Source of the DNA: Xiphydria camelus
Lineage: Eukaryota; Arthropoda; Insecta; Hymenoptera; Xiphydriidae
Assembly: GCA_963678675.1 (NCBI GenBank)
Contig: OY783200.1
Span: forward strand, 5,282,501 to 5,346,500
DNA: 64,000 bases
Reading direction: 5' to 3'
Shown: positions 22,653-34,079 of the stretch, piece by piece
How positions within the stretch are numbered: position 1 is the first letter of the stretch
Layout: every line of letters begins with the position of its first letter
Translations under genes and position numbers: made by a program
The notes under the pieces: model-generated
Databases searched by the model: none
Told to the model about the DNA's origin: nothing
Seen by the model: the letters and a program-made list of their open reading frames with translations, nothing else

Positions 22653-22840
22653 CACTGAGAAAAATAATTAGGTTAAAATGACAAAACGCATCAAGTTTAG
22701 GATCCGATTTACATTAACAGAGAAAAATCGGGTTGAAAGAACTATAATTTCACCAGAGATCGTGGTCGATTTTGGCGCCAACCGCGATTCCATAGTTGTT
22801 CCAAATAATAAGATTCTGGTTATAGTGACGAGAGATTAAC
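22653..22840. repeat. Two adjoining MITE fragments
   Basis: 22653-22690 (CACTGAGAAAAATAATTAGG) is an end of the 'GTTAGAATAACT' family in reverse. 22717-22830 (GGTTGAAAGAACTATAATTT and CCATAGTTGTTCC) is the reverse complement of the element at 49126-49320. Confidence 0.55.
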
Positions 22841-22899
22841 CCTTAATTTGGCAGATGTTAATAAAATATTTTTTAGTGGGATAATTATGTTTTTTGATG

Positions 22900-23911
22900 T
22901 GTAAACATCTATGCTATCGCTCTACGGTGGGACCTTCCTGGGAAATCGAGCGTCAGACGTAAGCCGTGTACATGTGACTGCGTCAGTGTGTGTGTGGCGC
23001 TACTGCGCATACTATTCGCGCAAGCTGGATTATCTCAACGGGAAAACATTTTAGAGAAAAATGTTTAATACAAAACTTTAAGGATTTTCCCGTGGCTACC
23101 CAGTGGTCGTATTGGATTTGACCTTGACCGTGACCTTTAAGGTAATATCAAATGCCTTCCTAAACCGTTCATCCGATTGCGATGAAACTTTGGGAAATGG
23201 TTGGACGCATGCCCGCGAAGGTTTCTGAGTTAGTAAATCTTATACAGGGTGTTCAAAAAGTACCGGTACTGATGATTATTATGCCTTCCTAAACCGTTCA
23301 TCCGATTGCGATGAAAAGTTGGGGAATGGTTGGACGCATGCCCGCGAAGGTTTCTGAGTTAGTAAATCTTATACAGGGTGTTCAAAAAGTACCGGTACGG
23401 ATGATTATTACGCCTTCCTAAACCGTTCATCCGATTGCGATGAAAAGTTGGGGAATGGTTGGACGCATGCCCGCGAAGGTTTCTGAGTTAGTAAATCTTA
23501 TACAGGGTGTTCAAAAAGTACCGGTACGGATGATTATTACGCCTTCCTAAACCGTTCATCCGATTGCGACGAAAATTTGGGGAACAGTTGGACGCATATC
23601 CGCGAAGGTTTGAGTTAGTAAATCTTATACAGGGTGTTCAAAAAGTCGAACTATACTTGACCTAAATTTGACTTCCGCTGACAATAAAGGTAACATGAAA
23701 AAAAATGGTCAAGGACACATTTGAACGTGAAAAAAAAATTAATTTGACCTTGATATAACCTTGAAGGTCATGATCAAGGTCAAATCCAATATGACCATTG
23801 CGTAGCCCGGGAAAAATACTAAAAGTTTTGTATTAAAAATGTATTTAAACAATGGTGGACGGACAAAATCAATCCACAATCTACCCGTGCGAAGCTGGGA
23901 CGGGCTGCTAG
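22900..23911 (+). mobile_element. Non-autonomous Helitron-like element
   Basis: The 3' end shows Helitron features: a short stem CCCGT...ACGGG (23884-23904) followed by CTGCTAG and a T (CTAG at 23908-23911). Upstream are segments typical of insect non-autonomous elements (ACCGTTCATCCGATTGCGATG), four 129-base tandem copies (23154-23652) and a pair of ~80-base inverted arms (23061-23142 and 23757-23842). The 5' boundary is not identifiable; 22900 is a guess. No Rep/helicase frame is present. Confidence 0.55.
23154..23652 (+). repeat. Four tandem copies of a 129-bp unit
   Basis: GCCTTCCTAAACCGTTCATC begins at 23154, 23283, 23412 and 23541, exactly 129 bases apart. Each unit ends with ATACAGGGTGTTCAAAAAGT. 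The middle copies are almost identical. The last is shortened by a few bases. Confidence 0.9.
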
Positions 23912-24350
23912 TAAGTTATAAATCTAATGTAATAATAATAAAGATTTTATTATAGAAAAAATTAAACTTCTTTATGACGAACTACGACGTCATATTCCCC
24001 AATTAAACTCGGACCGCAGATAATTGTAAGATGTTTACACATCCTCCGTGAGTACAACGGCACTCACACCTTTTTTTTTTCTAAAAAGGTTACATAACCC
24101 CTTCATCCACTTGCCTCTTCAATTATAAACCATAGTCTTCGGGTATAATTTAGCCAATAACACTTAGTTTGGAGTTGAAATATCATTAATCTCGGAAAGA
24201 TCTTATAGTAAAAATTTGGCCACGTACGCGCGAGTCTCACCATCATCTTAATGTTCTCGAAAGAAAAATTACCGCAACGCGCGCACTGTACAAACATCCG
24301 AAAACCCCGGTATGTACCTCTTTTCTTACAAATGCAGTAAAATGTAGGTA
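23912..24350. other. AT-rich intergenic DNA
   Basis: No gene recognised. A run TTTTTTTTTTCTAAAAAGG lies near 24070. Confidence 0.3.
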
Positions 24351-25190
24351 CTGGTATCAGTCTCTCCGCAGAGATCGTCCGCGGTAGCGGTGCGCGCCAG
24401 CGAGAATAAGAGACGGATCGTCCGCGAGAGAAACGTCGGCGACGACGCGCGCCCGGATGAAATTGGGCGATACGCGCGTTATCGAGAGCGCGCATACGCT
24501 CGAGTCGCGCGACGGAAAGTTCCAAGACACCTCGTATACGATGATGTACGAAAGAGTACAGCGGCGGAGGGGGGGAAAAGGGATTTATTTAAGCGGGGCC
24601 TGGAGAGACGGAGATACGCAAAGGGGGAGGCGCGAGGGTGAGACCCTTATAAATAGACGCTTAAAGGTGCAACGTGAGTCGGCACGGGGATACCGGGTGG
24701 CGCGTCCGTCACTCGGTCGACGCCTGGCTCGTCGTCCCTTTGGTCTCCAGTTACCCAAAGCGCGGCGACCTCGTCGAATTATCGCCCCCGCAATGCCGAC
24801 GCCAGCCAAAGCGCGCCGCGCGACGAGAACGCGGAAGCGAGCTGTGCTCCGAGCGACGGGCACGTTTTCCATGTACCTACACGTACGTATATCGCCGACG
24901 TAAGCGCGAACGAACTTGGCCGATGCACCGCGTGCGCGCGGTAGTCTCGTCTCGTTGGAGTGACGGACGGCCGGTGGGTCCGTGACGCGCGGGGCATACC
25001 ACGTCCTCGTCCGATCGGGCTGACGTCCGCTCGCCCCGGGGAATACGCGGAGAACGCGCGCGGGGGGTTGGTGTATCGGGACGGTGACGGGTACACGCTC
25101 GCTGTTTGATGGGAATCTAGTCCACACTTCGTGTTTCCGTCGAATCGTCGCATTTCTCGAATGATTCGATAATATAACGAAAGTATGTGG
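24351..25190. other. GC/CpG-rich block, no exon recognised
   Basis: CpG-dense, with frames of up to 228 codons on the minus strand (24585-25271) and 148 on the plus strand covering the same bases. The longest has no recognisable domain and runs into the satellite array, so it is not called. Confidence 0.35.
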
Positions 25191-25194
25191 AGTA

Positions 25195-25890
25195 GAAAGA
25201 CGTTCAACTACGATTATCTTGCCACCTATAAATGTTAGGGCAAATCTGTGTGATACTTTTTTTAAGATCACATTTCAAGCTACAAAAAAGTATTGCAGTG
25301 ATGTTGGCGAAAAATGCACGGGTAACGAGATAAACCTGATCGAATGATTCTATGATATAACAGAAGCATGTAGAGTGTAAAGATGTTCAACCATGATTAT
25401 CTCGTCATTTATAAGTGTGAGAGCGATTAGATGTAATACTTTTTCTAAGATAACATCTCGAGCTACAATAAAGTATTATAATGATGTTGGCGAAAAGTGC
25501 ATAGGTAACGAGATAATCGTGGTGGAATGATTCTATAACGAAAACATGTAAAGTAGAAAAATGTTCAACCACGATTATCTTGTCACCTATGAATGTCAGG
25601 GCAATTCGATATAATACTTTTTTCAAGATCACGTATTAAGCTACAAAAAAGTATTGTTGCAATGTTCACGAAAAGTGCACGGATAACGAGGTAACTGTGG
25701 TCAAATGATTCTATAACGAAAGTATGCATGGAATAGAAAGATGTTCAATCACGATTATCTCGTAACCTATAAAAACTAGGACAATTAGGTATAACACTTT
25801 TCTTGAGACCACATCTCGAACTACAAAAAAGCATTCCAGCGACGTTCGCGAAAAGTGCACAGGTGACGAGATAATCGCGATCGAAGCCAA
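25195..25890. repeat. Tandem array of ~180-bp dyad units, array 1
   Basis: GATTATCT-type landmarks occur at 25212, 25395, 25573 and 25753, giving a period of 178-183. Each unit opens with CGATTATCTCGTCACCTATA, has a central pair ATACTTTTTT...ACAAAAAAGTAT, and closes with AACGAGATAATCGTGGTCGA. The unit is therefore roughly self-complementary. The same unit forms the array at 57595-58465 and occurs singly at 38990-39142 and 52013-52145. Confidence 0.85.
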
Positions 25891-26860
25891 GAGGAGTCTC
25901 GATTTGTTCTTTTAAGCAACGCCATCGTCGATCCCCGCGCGAAGCGGTCGCGGTATATAACTTTAGAGACGTCGCGTTTTACCGGACATATACACGTCCT
26001 CGTTTACATGCGCGCGAACGTGGACGGGACGTCGAGAGCCAGCAGGGCGTGCACAATGCCGGACGACGTAATGTCACGTGCGGTTGCGACCGCCGCCGTG
26101 CGCCACGATGCAATTATTCTTCCGGACCCGTGGGTATTTTTACCATTTCATTTCGCCCGGCGAGTCTCCCTCTCTCTACATCCACGTGTAACCGTATACG
26201 CGACTCGAAATTATCATGCCGACGCGATTTTCGACCGCGCCGACGAACGACAGCATCAACCACCTCAAACCGAGGAAATCGCACCGACAGTTACGTTCGC
26301 CGCGTCGAATTTCGAGAGTCGCTTCGGATCCCTCTCCCGCAAAAAAAAAGACCAAAGTCGGTCGACCCGATATCCCGGCGCGGCGTCTAGTCGAGCGCGG
26401 GGGCGCGGATAAAACAACGCGAGGCCGCTGCAATTAAATATGCAAACTACTTCTCGGTTACCGGGGTAACATCTGCCCGAGAATCCTCAACCCGGTGCGA
26501 TCCAACACCGCGGCACGACGGGCGCCGACCTACCACCGCTAACGCGCCGCGCGGGTACCGACGTACCACCGCTAACCCAGAGCCAGCGTCGACCGCGTTA
26601 TCTTCCGCGGGCGATATTTCACAATTTCGCTTACAAATTGCTCCTGGAAATATGAATGGAAGTATTACGGCGCGGTGCGCGGAATTCGCGACGCGGTTAA
26701 TTCGCCCGGCGACCATTAAGGGAGACGCGACCGGGTGATCGTGTGAAACTTGAAAAAATGGAGCTCGGAAAATTCTCGTTACTACGTTGACATGCGCGTC
26801 ACGGAACAACTCGTCGATCTTACGACCAGTCGTCGGAACGCCGAAAACGATGCGAGTAGA
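25891..26860. other. GC/CpG-rich block, no exon recognised
   Basis: CpG-dense region with frames of 85-134 codons on both strands and no domain. ATATAA-like sequence at 25952-25960 precedes a GC-rich stretch, but there is no other promoter evidence. Confidence 0.3.
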
Positions 26861-26861
26861 A

Positions 26862-26864
<3 letters not shown>

Positions 26865-26895
<31 letters not shown>

Positions 26896-27045
26896 GGAGG
26901 TTTGTAGAAGGAGGGAGAAAAGAGGAGAGGAAGAGGAAGAGAGAGGGAGAGAGAAAAGGAGTGAGAGGGAGAGGGAGAGAGGGGGAGATAGAGGGAGGGA
27001 GAGGGAGGGAGAGGAGAAGAAGGGGGAGAGAGAAGGAGAGGGAAG

Positions 27046-27055
<10 letters not shown>
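26865..27055. repeat. GA-rich low-complexity tract
   Basis: Purine-only stretch built of GAGAG, GGAGAG and GAAGA units. Frames through it (Arg/Glu repeats) are artefacts. Confidence 0.85.
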
Positions 27056-27330
<275 letters not shown>

Positions 27331-27588
27331 AAAGAGATGAAGAAATAAGTAAATAATTAAGTCAGTAAGTCAGTAAGCAAGAAAGCAAGAAATTAAGTAA
27401 GCAAATGAGCAAGTGAATAAGTGATTAGACATGCTCGTACCTATAGAAAAAGATCAAACTAGTTCTCGAGCAACAGCCAGAGAAAAAGACTTTTCCAAGC
27501 CAGACCAGAAAATAAAAGGGAAGGGGAGAGAGAAGAAGAGCGAGGGAGAGGAAGGGAGGGAGAGAGGAGGAAGAGAATGAGGGAGAGG

Positions 27589-27590
<2 letters not shown>

Positions 27591-27676
<86 letters not shown>
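27591..27676. repeat. (GA)43 microsatellite
   Basis: 86 bases of perfect GA dinucleotides, the longest in the window. Confidence 0.95.
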
Positions 27677-27678
<2 letters not shown>

Positions 27679-28639
27679 TGGCAACAGTCGAGCGCAAATT
27701 TCGTTGCAGCCAGTTCGGGAGCGTACACCGCGTGCCTAATGGAACTCTCGTATACGGGTCGTTACGTTTACAGGCTGCACCGGCGAGAGCGAACCATTCG
27801 GCCGCGCGCGCGTATGGCGTGCATCGAACGAAATGGAATTGCGAACATTCGTGTCTCATTTCGGCGGTACACGCTCTCACATGCGTGCGATGGACGGCCG
27901 TTATCCGTGTCCGAGACGCGGATGCACGGTGTCTCGGTTCCGCGTGCGTACATCGATCCAAGTCACCGCGTAGCGATTCGGTAGATTGCACCCCCCAGCA
28001 ACCCCCTTATTCGCGCGGGAAGCTGCATCGATGTGAAGCTTTCCGTCATGACGGGGAAAAACAGAAGCATAACTACTCTTCCGAGAGGAAGGTGCAGGGG
28101 AAGGCCGGGCAAAGTGAACATGTTAAGAGATTTCCAATGATTTATCAATTACGAAAATCGTCATCTTGGAGTTTTAGAGTTACCGATTCGGAAATTGAGG
28201 TTGGAACTTCGAAATTCAAGGTGTCAAATCCAATATGGTGGATCCGAGTTCGCAAAAGCACATGATTTTTACGAGATTCATTTTTAAGGATTTTCGAGGT
28301 CGTTGATTTCAAAACCAAAAGGTCGAAATTTGTTAGCTCAAAATAGCGGAGCCATTAGCATTTCAAAAAAACAACCCTCGATAACAACCTTGGTAAAAAT
28401 CAAACCACTTCAACGAATTTCAATCGTATATACTCGTTTATACCCTTTTGCCTTTAGTTTTTCAAAATTTTATTTCGCCATTTTTGAACCCTCTTGACCT
28501 ATTTTTATCAGTTGCGAGAGCGAATTCTTTTATAAGCCCGTTTGGTTTTTACAGTGCCGAAAGGGCATAAAGTGGCATATACGACGTTTCGGCATTAGTG
28601 ATACGATAATCAATAAAAAACGTAAAAAACAACATCAAA
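27677..28639. other. GC-rich then AT-rich unassigned DNA
   Basis: CpG-rich to ~28030, then sequence with phrases such as AAATCCAATATGGTGGATCC that resemble non-coding parts of insect DNA transposons. Near 28553-28593 TGCCGAAA and TTTCGGCA can pair. No gene is recognised. Confidence 0.3.
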
Positions 28640-28850
28640 AAATTATTTAGGTACAGTTATAAATGCGTTTCTCTCTTCTGTATTATGATATCATCGAAAA
28701 ACCGAGGTAGACTTACACTGCTATGATGTATACTGTTTTCCAGCTCTGATAAAAGCCGAAAATGAAAAACAAAAAATACAGGAGAAATAATTTGGTCGAA
28801 ATTTTTCAAATCTGTAATAAAAAAAATTAGTGAGAGAACCGAATTGAGGA
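28640..28850 (-). repeat. Dispersed repeat with AAACGCATTT core, copy 2
   Basis: Reverse copy. It contains ATAAATGCGTTTCTCTCTTC, CTGTTTTCCAGCTCTGATAA and AAGCCGAAAATGAAAAAC, and ends near GAGAGAACCGAATTG, matching 48075-48440 and 53705-54020. Confidence 0.65.
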
Positions 28851-28854
28851 AGAA

Positions 28855-29597
28855 GGGGGAGGGGGGTGAGAGACCGGAAACTCGCGGGAAAACGAGGAGA
28901 ATTCGTAGGGGTATACGAGCAGGCACCCGATTCTCGAGGGAATGAAGGAGAGGCGAGGGCCTTCGGTGGATTGTCGACGTTGCGTAACCAACGTACATTC
29001 GTTATCGGGACTTCCGGATTGCTGAGACGATTAAACAGCGAATGGGAAGGGTCCTCCAATGATTGGCTACACGGGACCGATTTACCCCTTACGCCTCTGT
29101 CTCACCCCTTCGTCTATAAACAGCGTGTAGTTCGACGCGGATCAGACTTTGCGAGAAGATGAATATAAGCTCCCCTGCGGTTCGTGTTTCGAATTATTCC
29201 AACGATATATCGCTGCGGAAATATTCATGACGGATGCACTCGCCACCCGGCAGGGGGCGCGCCGAAATTCTCGTCCGCTTTTATTATACAATTCCCCTTG
29301 TAATTTCGGCGAGGAATGCTTGGCGAGGAGGAATAGTCGCGGGAGCTGAAGAAATTCGAATAATCCTTCCCTCTCGCGAGAAATTCCAAAGGCGCCCTTC
29401 GCCCCTCGTCGATAATTAATCGATAAGGAATTCCCTCGACGAAGGAACTCAACTCTGGCTGATAACGAGGGGCTGAGTGATTGATTTAAGAAAAAATCGA
29501 AAATTCTGGAGTCGAACTCTCGACTTTGTAATCTTGTTTCTTTTTTCGTACCGAGTCCGAAAATGATTGATTTATAGGGCAGAACACGAAAGGATAT
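28855..29597. other. Moderately GC-rich unassigned DNA
   Basis: Frames of 61-113 codons on both strands, none recognisable. No RNA gene seen. Confidence 0.3.
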
Positions 29598-30344
29598 CGA
29601 AATATCGTCGATTTTGTGAGGAAAAAATAATTTTTTGTGCGTAAGATCGTCGATATTTTATTTTTCCTTTGAGATGTGACCGATTAACTGGCATTTTCGG
29701 AATCAGCAGGAAAAAATGCACAAGATAGTTCAGGCTCCCGATCGATTCCAGAAATTTCGATTCTCAGCAAAATCTTGATATTTTTCGCGAAAATCGAAAT
29801 CTCTGGAATAGAAATCTCGATTACTCTATCTAATGTATTTTTTGCGGTGATTATGAAAATGTCAGATATATTGACCAATTTTTTAAGGAAACATGAGATA
29901 TCCACGATTTTATGCATGAAAAATTAATTTTTTTCCCCGTAAAATCATCGATATTTTGGTGTTTCTTTCAAATCTTTCAAAAAAACTCATAATTTTTAGA
30001 ATCAGTATGAAGAAATACACAAGACAAGGTGGTCGAGCGATCGATTCCAGAATTTTCGATTTTTATATATTACATTTTTCGCAGGAATCAAAAATCTTTG
30101 CATTCAATCGGACGACCACTCTACTTCATGAATTTTTTCGCACTGATTTAAAAAATGACGAGTATTCAGGAAAATCTCACAGCAAGATCGAAATATCGAC
30201 GACTTTCTAATGGAAAAATAATTTTTCACTCATAAAATCGTCGATATCTGATATTTTCTTCAAAATATTAACTAAATAACTTAGCTTCTCGTAATCAATG
30301 CAAAAAAAATACACAAGACAAGACTGCTCAACGCTCGAGCCTGT
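29598..30344. repeat. ~295-bp tandem repeat, about 2.5 copies
   Basis: ATATCGTCGATTTT (29602), ATATCCACGATTTT (29900) and ATATCGACGACTTT (30193) head successive units. Each head faces an inverted partner ~45 bases on (GATCGTCGATATTTT type), and GATCGATTCCAGAA follows near 29737 and 30039. The units are diverged, so the duplication is old. Confidence 0.6.
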
Positions 30345-30868
30345 ATTAAGAAAAGTAACCTCGTCAATTTAACCAAAATCCGTGAGACCATAACCAAATC
30401 GTTTGGTGAAATATGGATCCTCCATCTGTGTTTGATTAAACTGACCATTTTCTAGTTAGAATAACTAGACATGTAGTTGGAATAACTAAACATGTAGTTA
30501 GAATAACTAAATATTTGGTTCAACTTACTATACCGAGAAGACAGTTTATTAATAGTTAACAAATATAATTTCAAAAACGACGAAATAAAGATGTCATTAG
30601 GGCGATAAAATAGATGTTAATTAATATAATGTTTATTTCATCCAAATGATTGCCTCAGAGGATTTATTTGTGCCAAATAAATATTGTAATAGTTAACAAA
30701 AATGTATTTGACCCAATAAAGTTTTTATTTCGTCATATTTAAACAAACATTTGTTAACTATAAATTAACTGTTTTCTCAGTGTAGTATTTTGGTTTGAAT
30801 AACTATATTCGTTTAACCCCAGATACGTTTTGTCATTTTAACCAAGCTATTTTCTCGGAGATTTCAAT
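30345..30868 (+). mobile_element. MITE of the 'GTTAGAATAACT' family, split by a nested MITE
   Basis: 30345-30530 matches the 5' part and 30783-30868 the 3' part of the family seen at 18654-18900. The break falls at CAACTTACTA/GTATTTTGG, which is continuous in the tandem copies near 20680. Confidence 0.8.
30531..30782. mobile_element. Nested TA-flanked MITE, TACCGAGAA family, copy 1
   Basis: Starts TACCGAGAAGACAGTTTATT and ends ACTGTTTTCTCAGTG, with TA duplicated at 30529-30530 and 30783-30784. The uninterrupted relative has a single TA at the junction, so insertion at TA is shown directly. The second family member is at 47770-48020. Confidence 0.85.
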
Positions 30869-30869
30869 T

Positions 30870-31190
30870 CGGTTTTAACAATTTTTTGTATTGTAGATTC
30901 GAAAAATGCAGGCAAAATTATTTACCCCATGTTTTTTCATTTTTCATTTTCGGCCTTATCTACGCTGGAAAACGACATTTTGAAATACAGCTGCGTCATC
31001 GTACTGTGAGTCTATCTCTCCCGCACTCGTTACTTATTGTTAGATACATGAATGCGTCTCTGGCGTTTCGATGACGTCACGATGCCATAGAGAGAAACGC
31101 ATTTATAACTCCACGAATAATTATTTTTCCATATACTTTCTCTTTCGCGCGACATTGAATACGTATGCAGATCGCAAATTGAATTTTTTT
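30870..31190 (+). repeat. Dispersed repeat with AAACGCATTT core, copy 3
   Basis: Contains TTTTCATTTTCGGCCTTATC, GGAAAACGACATTTTGAAAT, CGATGACGTCACGATG and GAGAGAAACGCATTTATAAC in the order shared with the reverse copies at 48075 and 53705. The palindrome TGACGTCA lies at 31073-31080. Confidence 0.7.
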
Positions 31191-32415
31191 TATTTACAGA
31201 CCGAATTCTTAGCCAAATATCAGCAAACAGTGCGCGTCGCGCAACGATGTAATTTACGTCCAAAAAAAAAACCCTGAAACAAGTTCACCCCCGAAGGAAA
31301 CGCATCGCCGCAAGCGCAGCGCGTTAATTGTCCCGCGCGAGCGAATTAACATTTTCGGAGCGAAGCCGCGCCACCCTAAGGAATGCATCGGTTACCCGAA
31401 AGAGGGAGGTCGCGTGATCTACTGCCTCCCGCGGTGGCGTCCGCGTGTACCCGCGTATCTCCGTCCGTATGTACGCGCGCGCGGCTGTCGAGCAGTGGTG
31501 GGTACATCGTCGGGATGATGTACGTCTCACCGAGTCCAACTATTTGCCGGCAAGTTCGTCCTGGCGCGTATATGGGGCGCGCCTTCCACGGGACGACACT
31601 CGGGAGCTTCGGGGCCCCGGCTCTTGAGCGCCAAATTGTTTTGTTTCTCATATTTCATTAGTCACTGTCGCGACCGCCGCACAGCCGGAAAATGGTCTGC
31701 GGCACCGCCCACTCTCGCGTTCAAGGGGGACGAATGTTTTCGAGCGACGTACTGTTGTTTTCCCCCGCGCGTCGATTGATAACGAATGAAAACTCCCGAA
31801 CGTCGTCGACGGAGCGATTGATCAAATCAAATTAATCGATCGATACAGACGAAAAAAATGATTTTGCGTGTTTCAGCAAAATTAGGTTTTGCTGAGAACT
31901 TTTTGCTATCGTGACGGAAATGTTATCTGTGGAAGCGGAAGATATGTTCAATAATGGTAAGAGTGATTACGATCACGGTGACATTTTTTTCCGGTCAAAA
32001 TATTTGCCATCCCCCAGTACATATTTTTACTATTATCAGACATATCTTCCCGGATAGACTTGTGTGTGTTACATATATAAGATCGTCACGACGTTCATAC
32101 AAACTACAACAACTGATTGCTTTAAAGTCTACGTTTATTCAGCTACATGAGTTTGGTTAAATAATTATTCCTCAAGGAATTGTTCAATTTACATTATAAC
32201 GTTTTATTCAAATTAATGACTGTATTTATAGCAGCAATATATCTACGAAAAATTATACATACGATACATATATTGAATAAATGTTTAGCATTTTATTCGT
32301 ACTGGTTTGAAAATCATTTAATGACACAAATATGCCTACTTAAATGACGACTCATAAAGCATATAACCTGAATGCATTAGATGAGCTAATATTGCTTAAA
32401 TTTGCCAAACAATAT
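31191..32415. other. GC-rich block followed by AT-rich DNA
   Basis: 31260-31830 is CpG-rich with low-complexity frames on both strands. 31831-32415 is AT-rich with nothing recognisable. Confidence 0.3.
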
Positions 32416-32416
32416 A

Positions 32417-32997
32417 CAGGGTGTCCCGGAAAATGTGGGAAATCTCTCGGATTCAAATAGAGTATGAAAAAATAAGATGACAAGTTCCTATAAATTTTTC
32501 TCCTACAGGCCCTCCCTACGAAGATATTTGTCCCTGAAGGGGACGCCACTGGAAATCTGTTTTTCTTGAATAACTTTCAAAGTACTTAATAGAATTTTAT
32601 AAAATTTGAACATGTGTTAGACACTACTAAGGACCGCTTGAAATAATGTCCTTGACACATTATTAGCTTGTTTAGTTTGTCAGTGGCGGACTAAGTTTTA
32701 CAACTTAGTGCCTAAATGTTTAACACCCTGTGTGATAAAGACTTAAAACAATAAAAATCAGGTAGCTTGAAGCTTACACTAAAAAAAGCTGCTCTTTTTT
32801 ATTGTCGATAAAGAGTGGACCGTTTTCGAGAAAAATAATAAACGATAAAACCATATCACTTCTCGTCGTACATTTACCGTATCTTTGTATTTTCGTAGGG
32901 AGGGCCTGTAGGGAAAAAATTTACAGGAACTTGTCATCTTATTTTTTCATGCTCTATCTGAATCCGAGAGATTTCCCACATTTTCCGGGACACCCTG
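32417..32997. mobile_element. TA-flanked element with ~130-bp inverted ends
   Basis: TA at 32415-32416 and 32998-32999 flanks CAGGGTGTCCCGGAAAATGT and its complement. The inverted match continues for ~130 bases on each side (to about 32545 and from about 32870) with few differences, including GGCCCTCCCTACGAAGAT against its complement. The 581-base interior is non-coding. The CAGGGTGTCC end and TA site fit a mariner-like MITE. Confidence 0.85.
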
Positions 32998-33208
32998 TAG
33001 GTATATGCATTTGACTATCTAAGTGCCTGAGTAACTTTGTTAAAACTGCAAAATGTTTTCTGTTCGCGCACGCGCTCCCGCTTGAAAAAGATTCAATATC
33101 GAAATAACAGAGAAACCGATGAGAGGAATCGTTTGGGATTTTTCACTACCCCTCACGATTCGTCCCACAGGGAGAAATCACACCTCAAGGGGGATGATAG
33201 TCGATCGC

Positions 33209-33408
33209 NNNNNNNNNNNNNNNNNNNNNNNNNNNNNNNNNNNNNNNNNNNNNNNNNNNNNNNNNNNNNNNNNNNNNNNNNNNNNNNNNNNNNNNNNNNN
33301 NNNNNNNNNNNNNNNNNNNNNNNNNNNNNNNNNNNNNNNNNNNNNNNNNNNNNNNNNNNNNNNNNNNNNNNNNNNNNNNNNNNNNNNNNNNNNNNNNNNN
33401 NNNNNNNN
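33209..33408. other. Assembly gap (200 N)
   Basis: Exactly 200 undetermined bases, so the true size is probably unknown. The right flank is a TC-rich tract, suggesting assembly broke in low-complexity DNA. Confidence 0.98.
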
Positions 33409-33495
33409 CCCCTTCCTCCCTCTCTCTTTCTCTCACTATTCATCTCCCTCTCCCTCTAACCCCTCCCTTCTTTCTCTTTCTCTCTCTCTCTCTGA
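33409..33495. repeat. TC-rich tract at the gap edge
   Basis: CTCTCTTTCTCTC and TCTCTCTCTCTCTCTC units with CCC insertions. Probably continues into the gap. Confidence 0.8.
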
Positions 33496-33599
33496 TGTCC
33501 CTGAAAAACGTTGCAGCAGCCTCGAGTTCTACCCTCATCGCCACGGACAATGCACCCCATAAATAAATATCTTTTCCCACTACCGCGCGTCTGTGCAGC

Positions 33600-34030
33600 A
33601 GGCAGTTGAGTGTATTATTATTATTACTATTATTATTTTATTTTTTTCTTTATTTGAGTTTATTCGATTTCATATTTTCCTTTTTATCTTATTTTATCTC
33701 ATTTTATTTTATTTTATATAATTTTATGTAATTTTATTTCATTCTATTGTTACTTAATCTAGTATTTTTATTTTTATTCACGCTGTACATGCAGTCACAC
33801 TGCAAACTTTTTGCTCAACCATGGGCAATAAACTTCATCATCAATCAATTAATCAATCTTTCTCTCTGTTATTCTTAGCGATGTTGTTAGCCCATCTGCT
33901 GTTATTCTATTTTAGTTTTTAAGTTCTGTATTATCTTTATGCTTGTTTCGCTGTGCACTGCTTCGGCGCAGTACACATTTTTTGTTCAATTTCTGAGCAA
34001 TAAACACTAATCTATCTATCTATCTATCTC
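33600..34030 (+). mobile_element. Two tandem LINE-like 3' ends
   Basis: An ATT/TTTTATTTTAT-rich stretch is followed by TTTTTGCTCAACCATGGGCAATAAAC and a (CAAT)-type tail near 33850. A second unit then ends with a similar TTTTTGTTCAATTTCTGAGCAATAAAC and a (TATC)n tail at 34010-34029. The repeated GCAATAAAC plus simple tail suggests two truncated insertions of one non-LTR family. No coding part remains. Confidence 0.45.
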
Positions 34031-34079
34031 GAGACGAGAAGAGAAAACGCAGGAGATATTGACATCGGATTTATAAAGT

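Noticed and set aside
23154..23652. CRISPR-like array
   Set aside because: The repeated unit is 129 bp with no short-repeat/unique-spacer structure, and the context is a eukaryotic transposon.
22880..24036. Outer inverted repeat around the Helitron-like element (GATGTGTAAACATC)
   Set aside because: The 14-base motif is itself nearly palindromic and flanking bases do not match, so the pairing is probably coincidence.
24585..25271. 228-codon minus frame
   Set aside because: Begins in the ~180-bp repeat array and runs through CpG-rich DNA with a strong opposite-strand frame. No domain.
27425..27991. 188-codon minus frame with a long Ser/Leu run
   Set aside because: Carried open by the (GA)43 tract and GC-rich flank. 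No domain, and overlapped by plus frames.
32352..33014. Two 65-70 codon frames with similar sequences
   Set aside because: They are the two inverted arms of the 32417-32997 element read on opposite strands.
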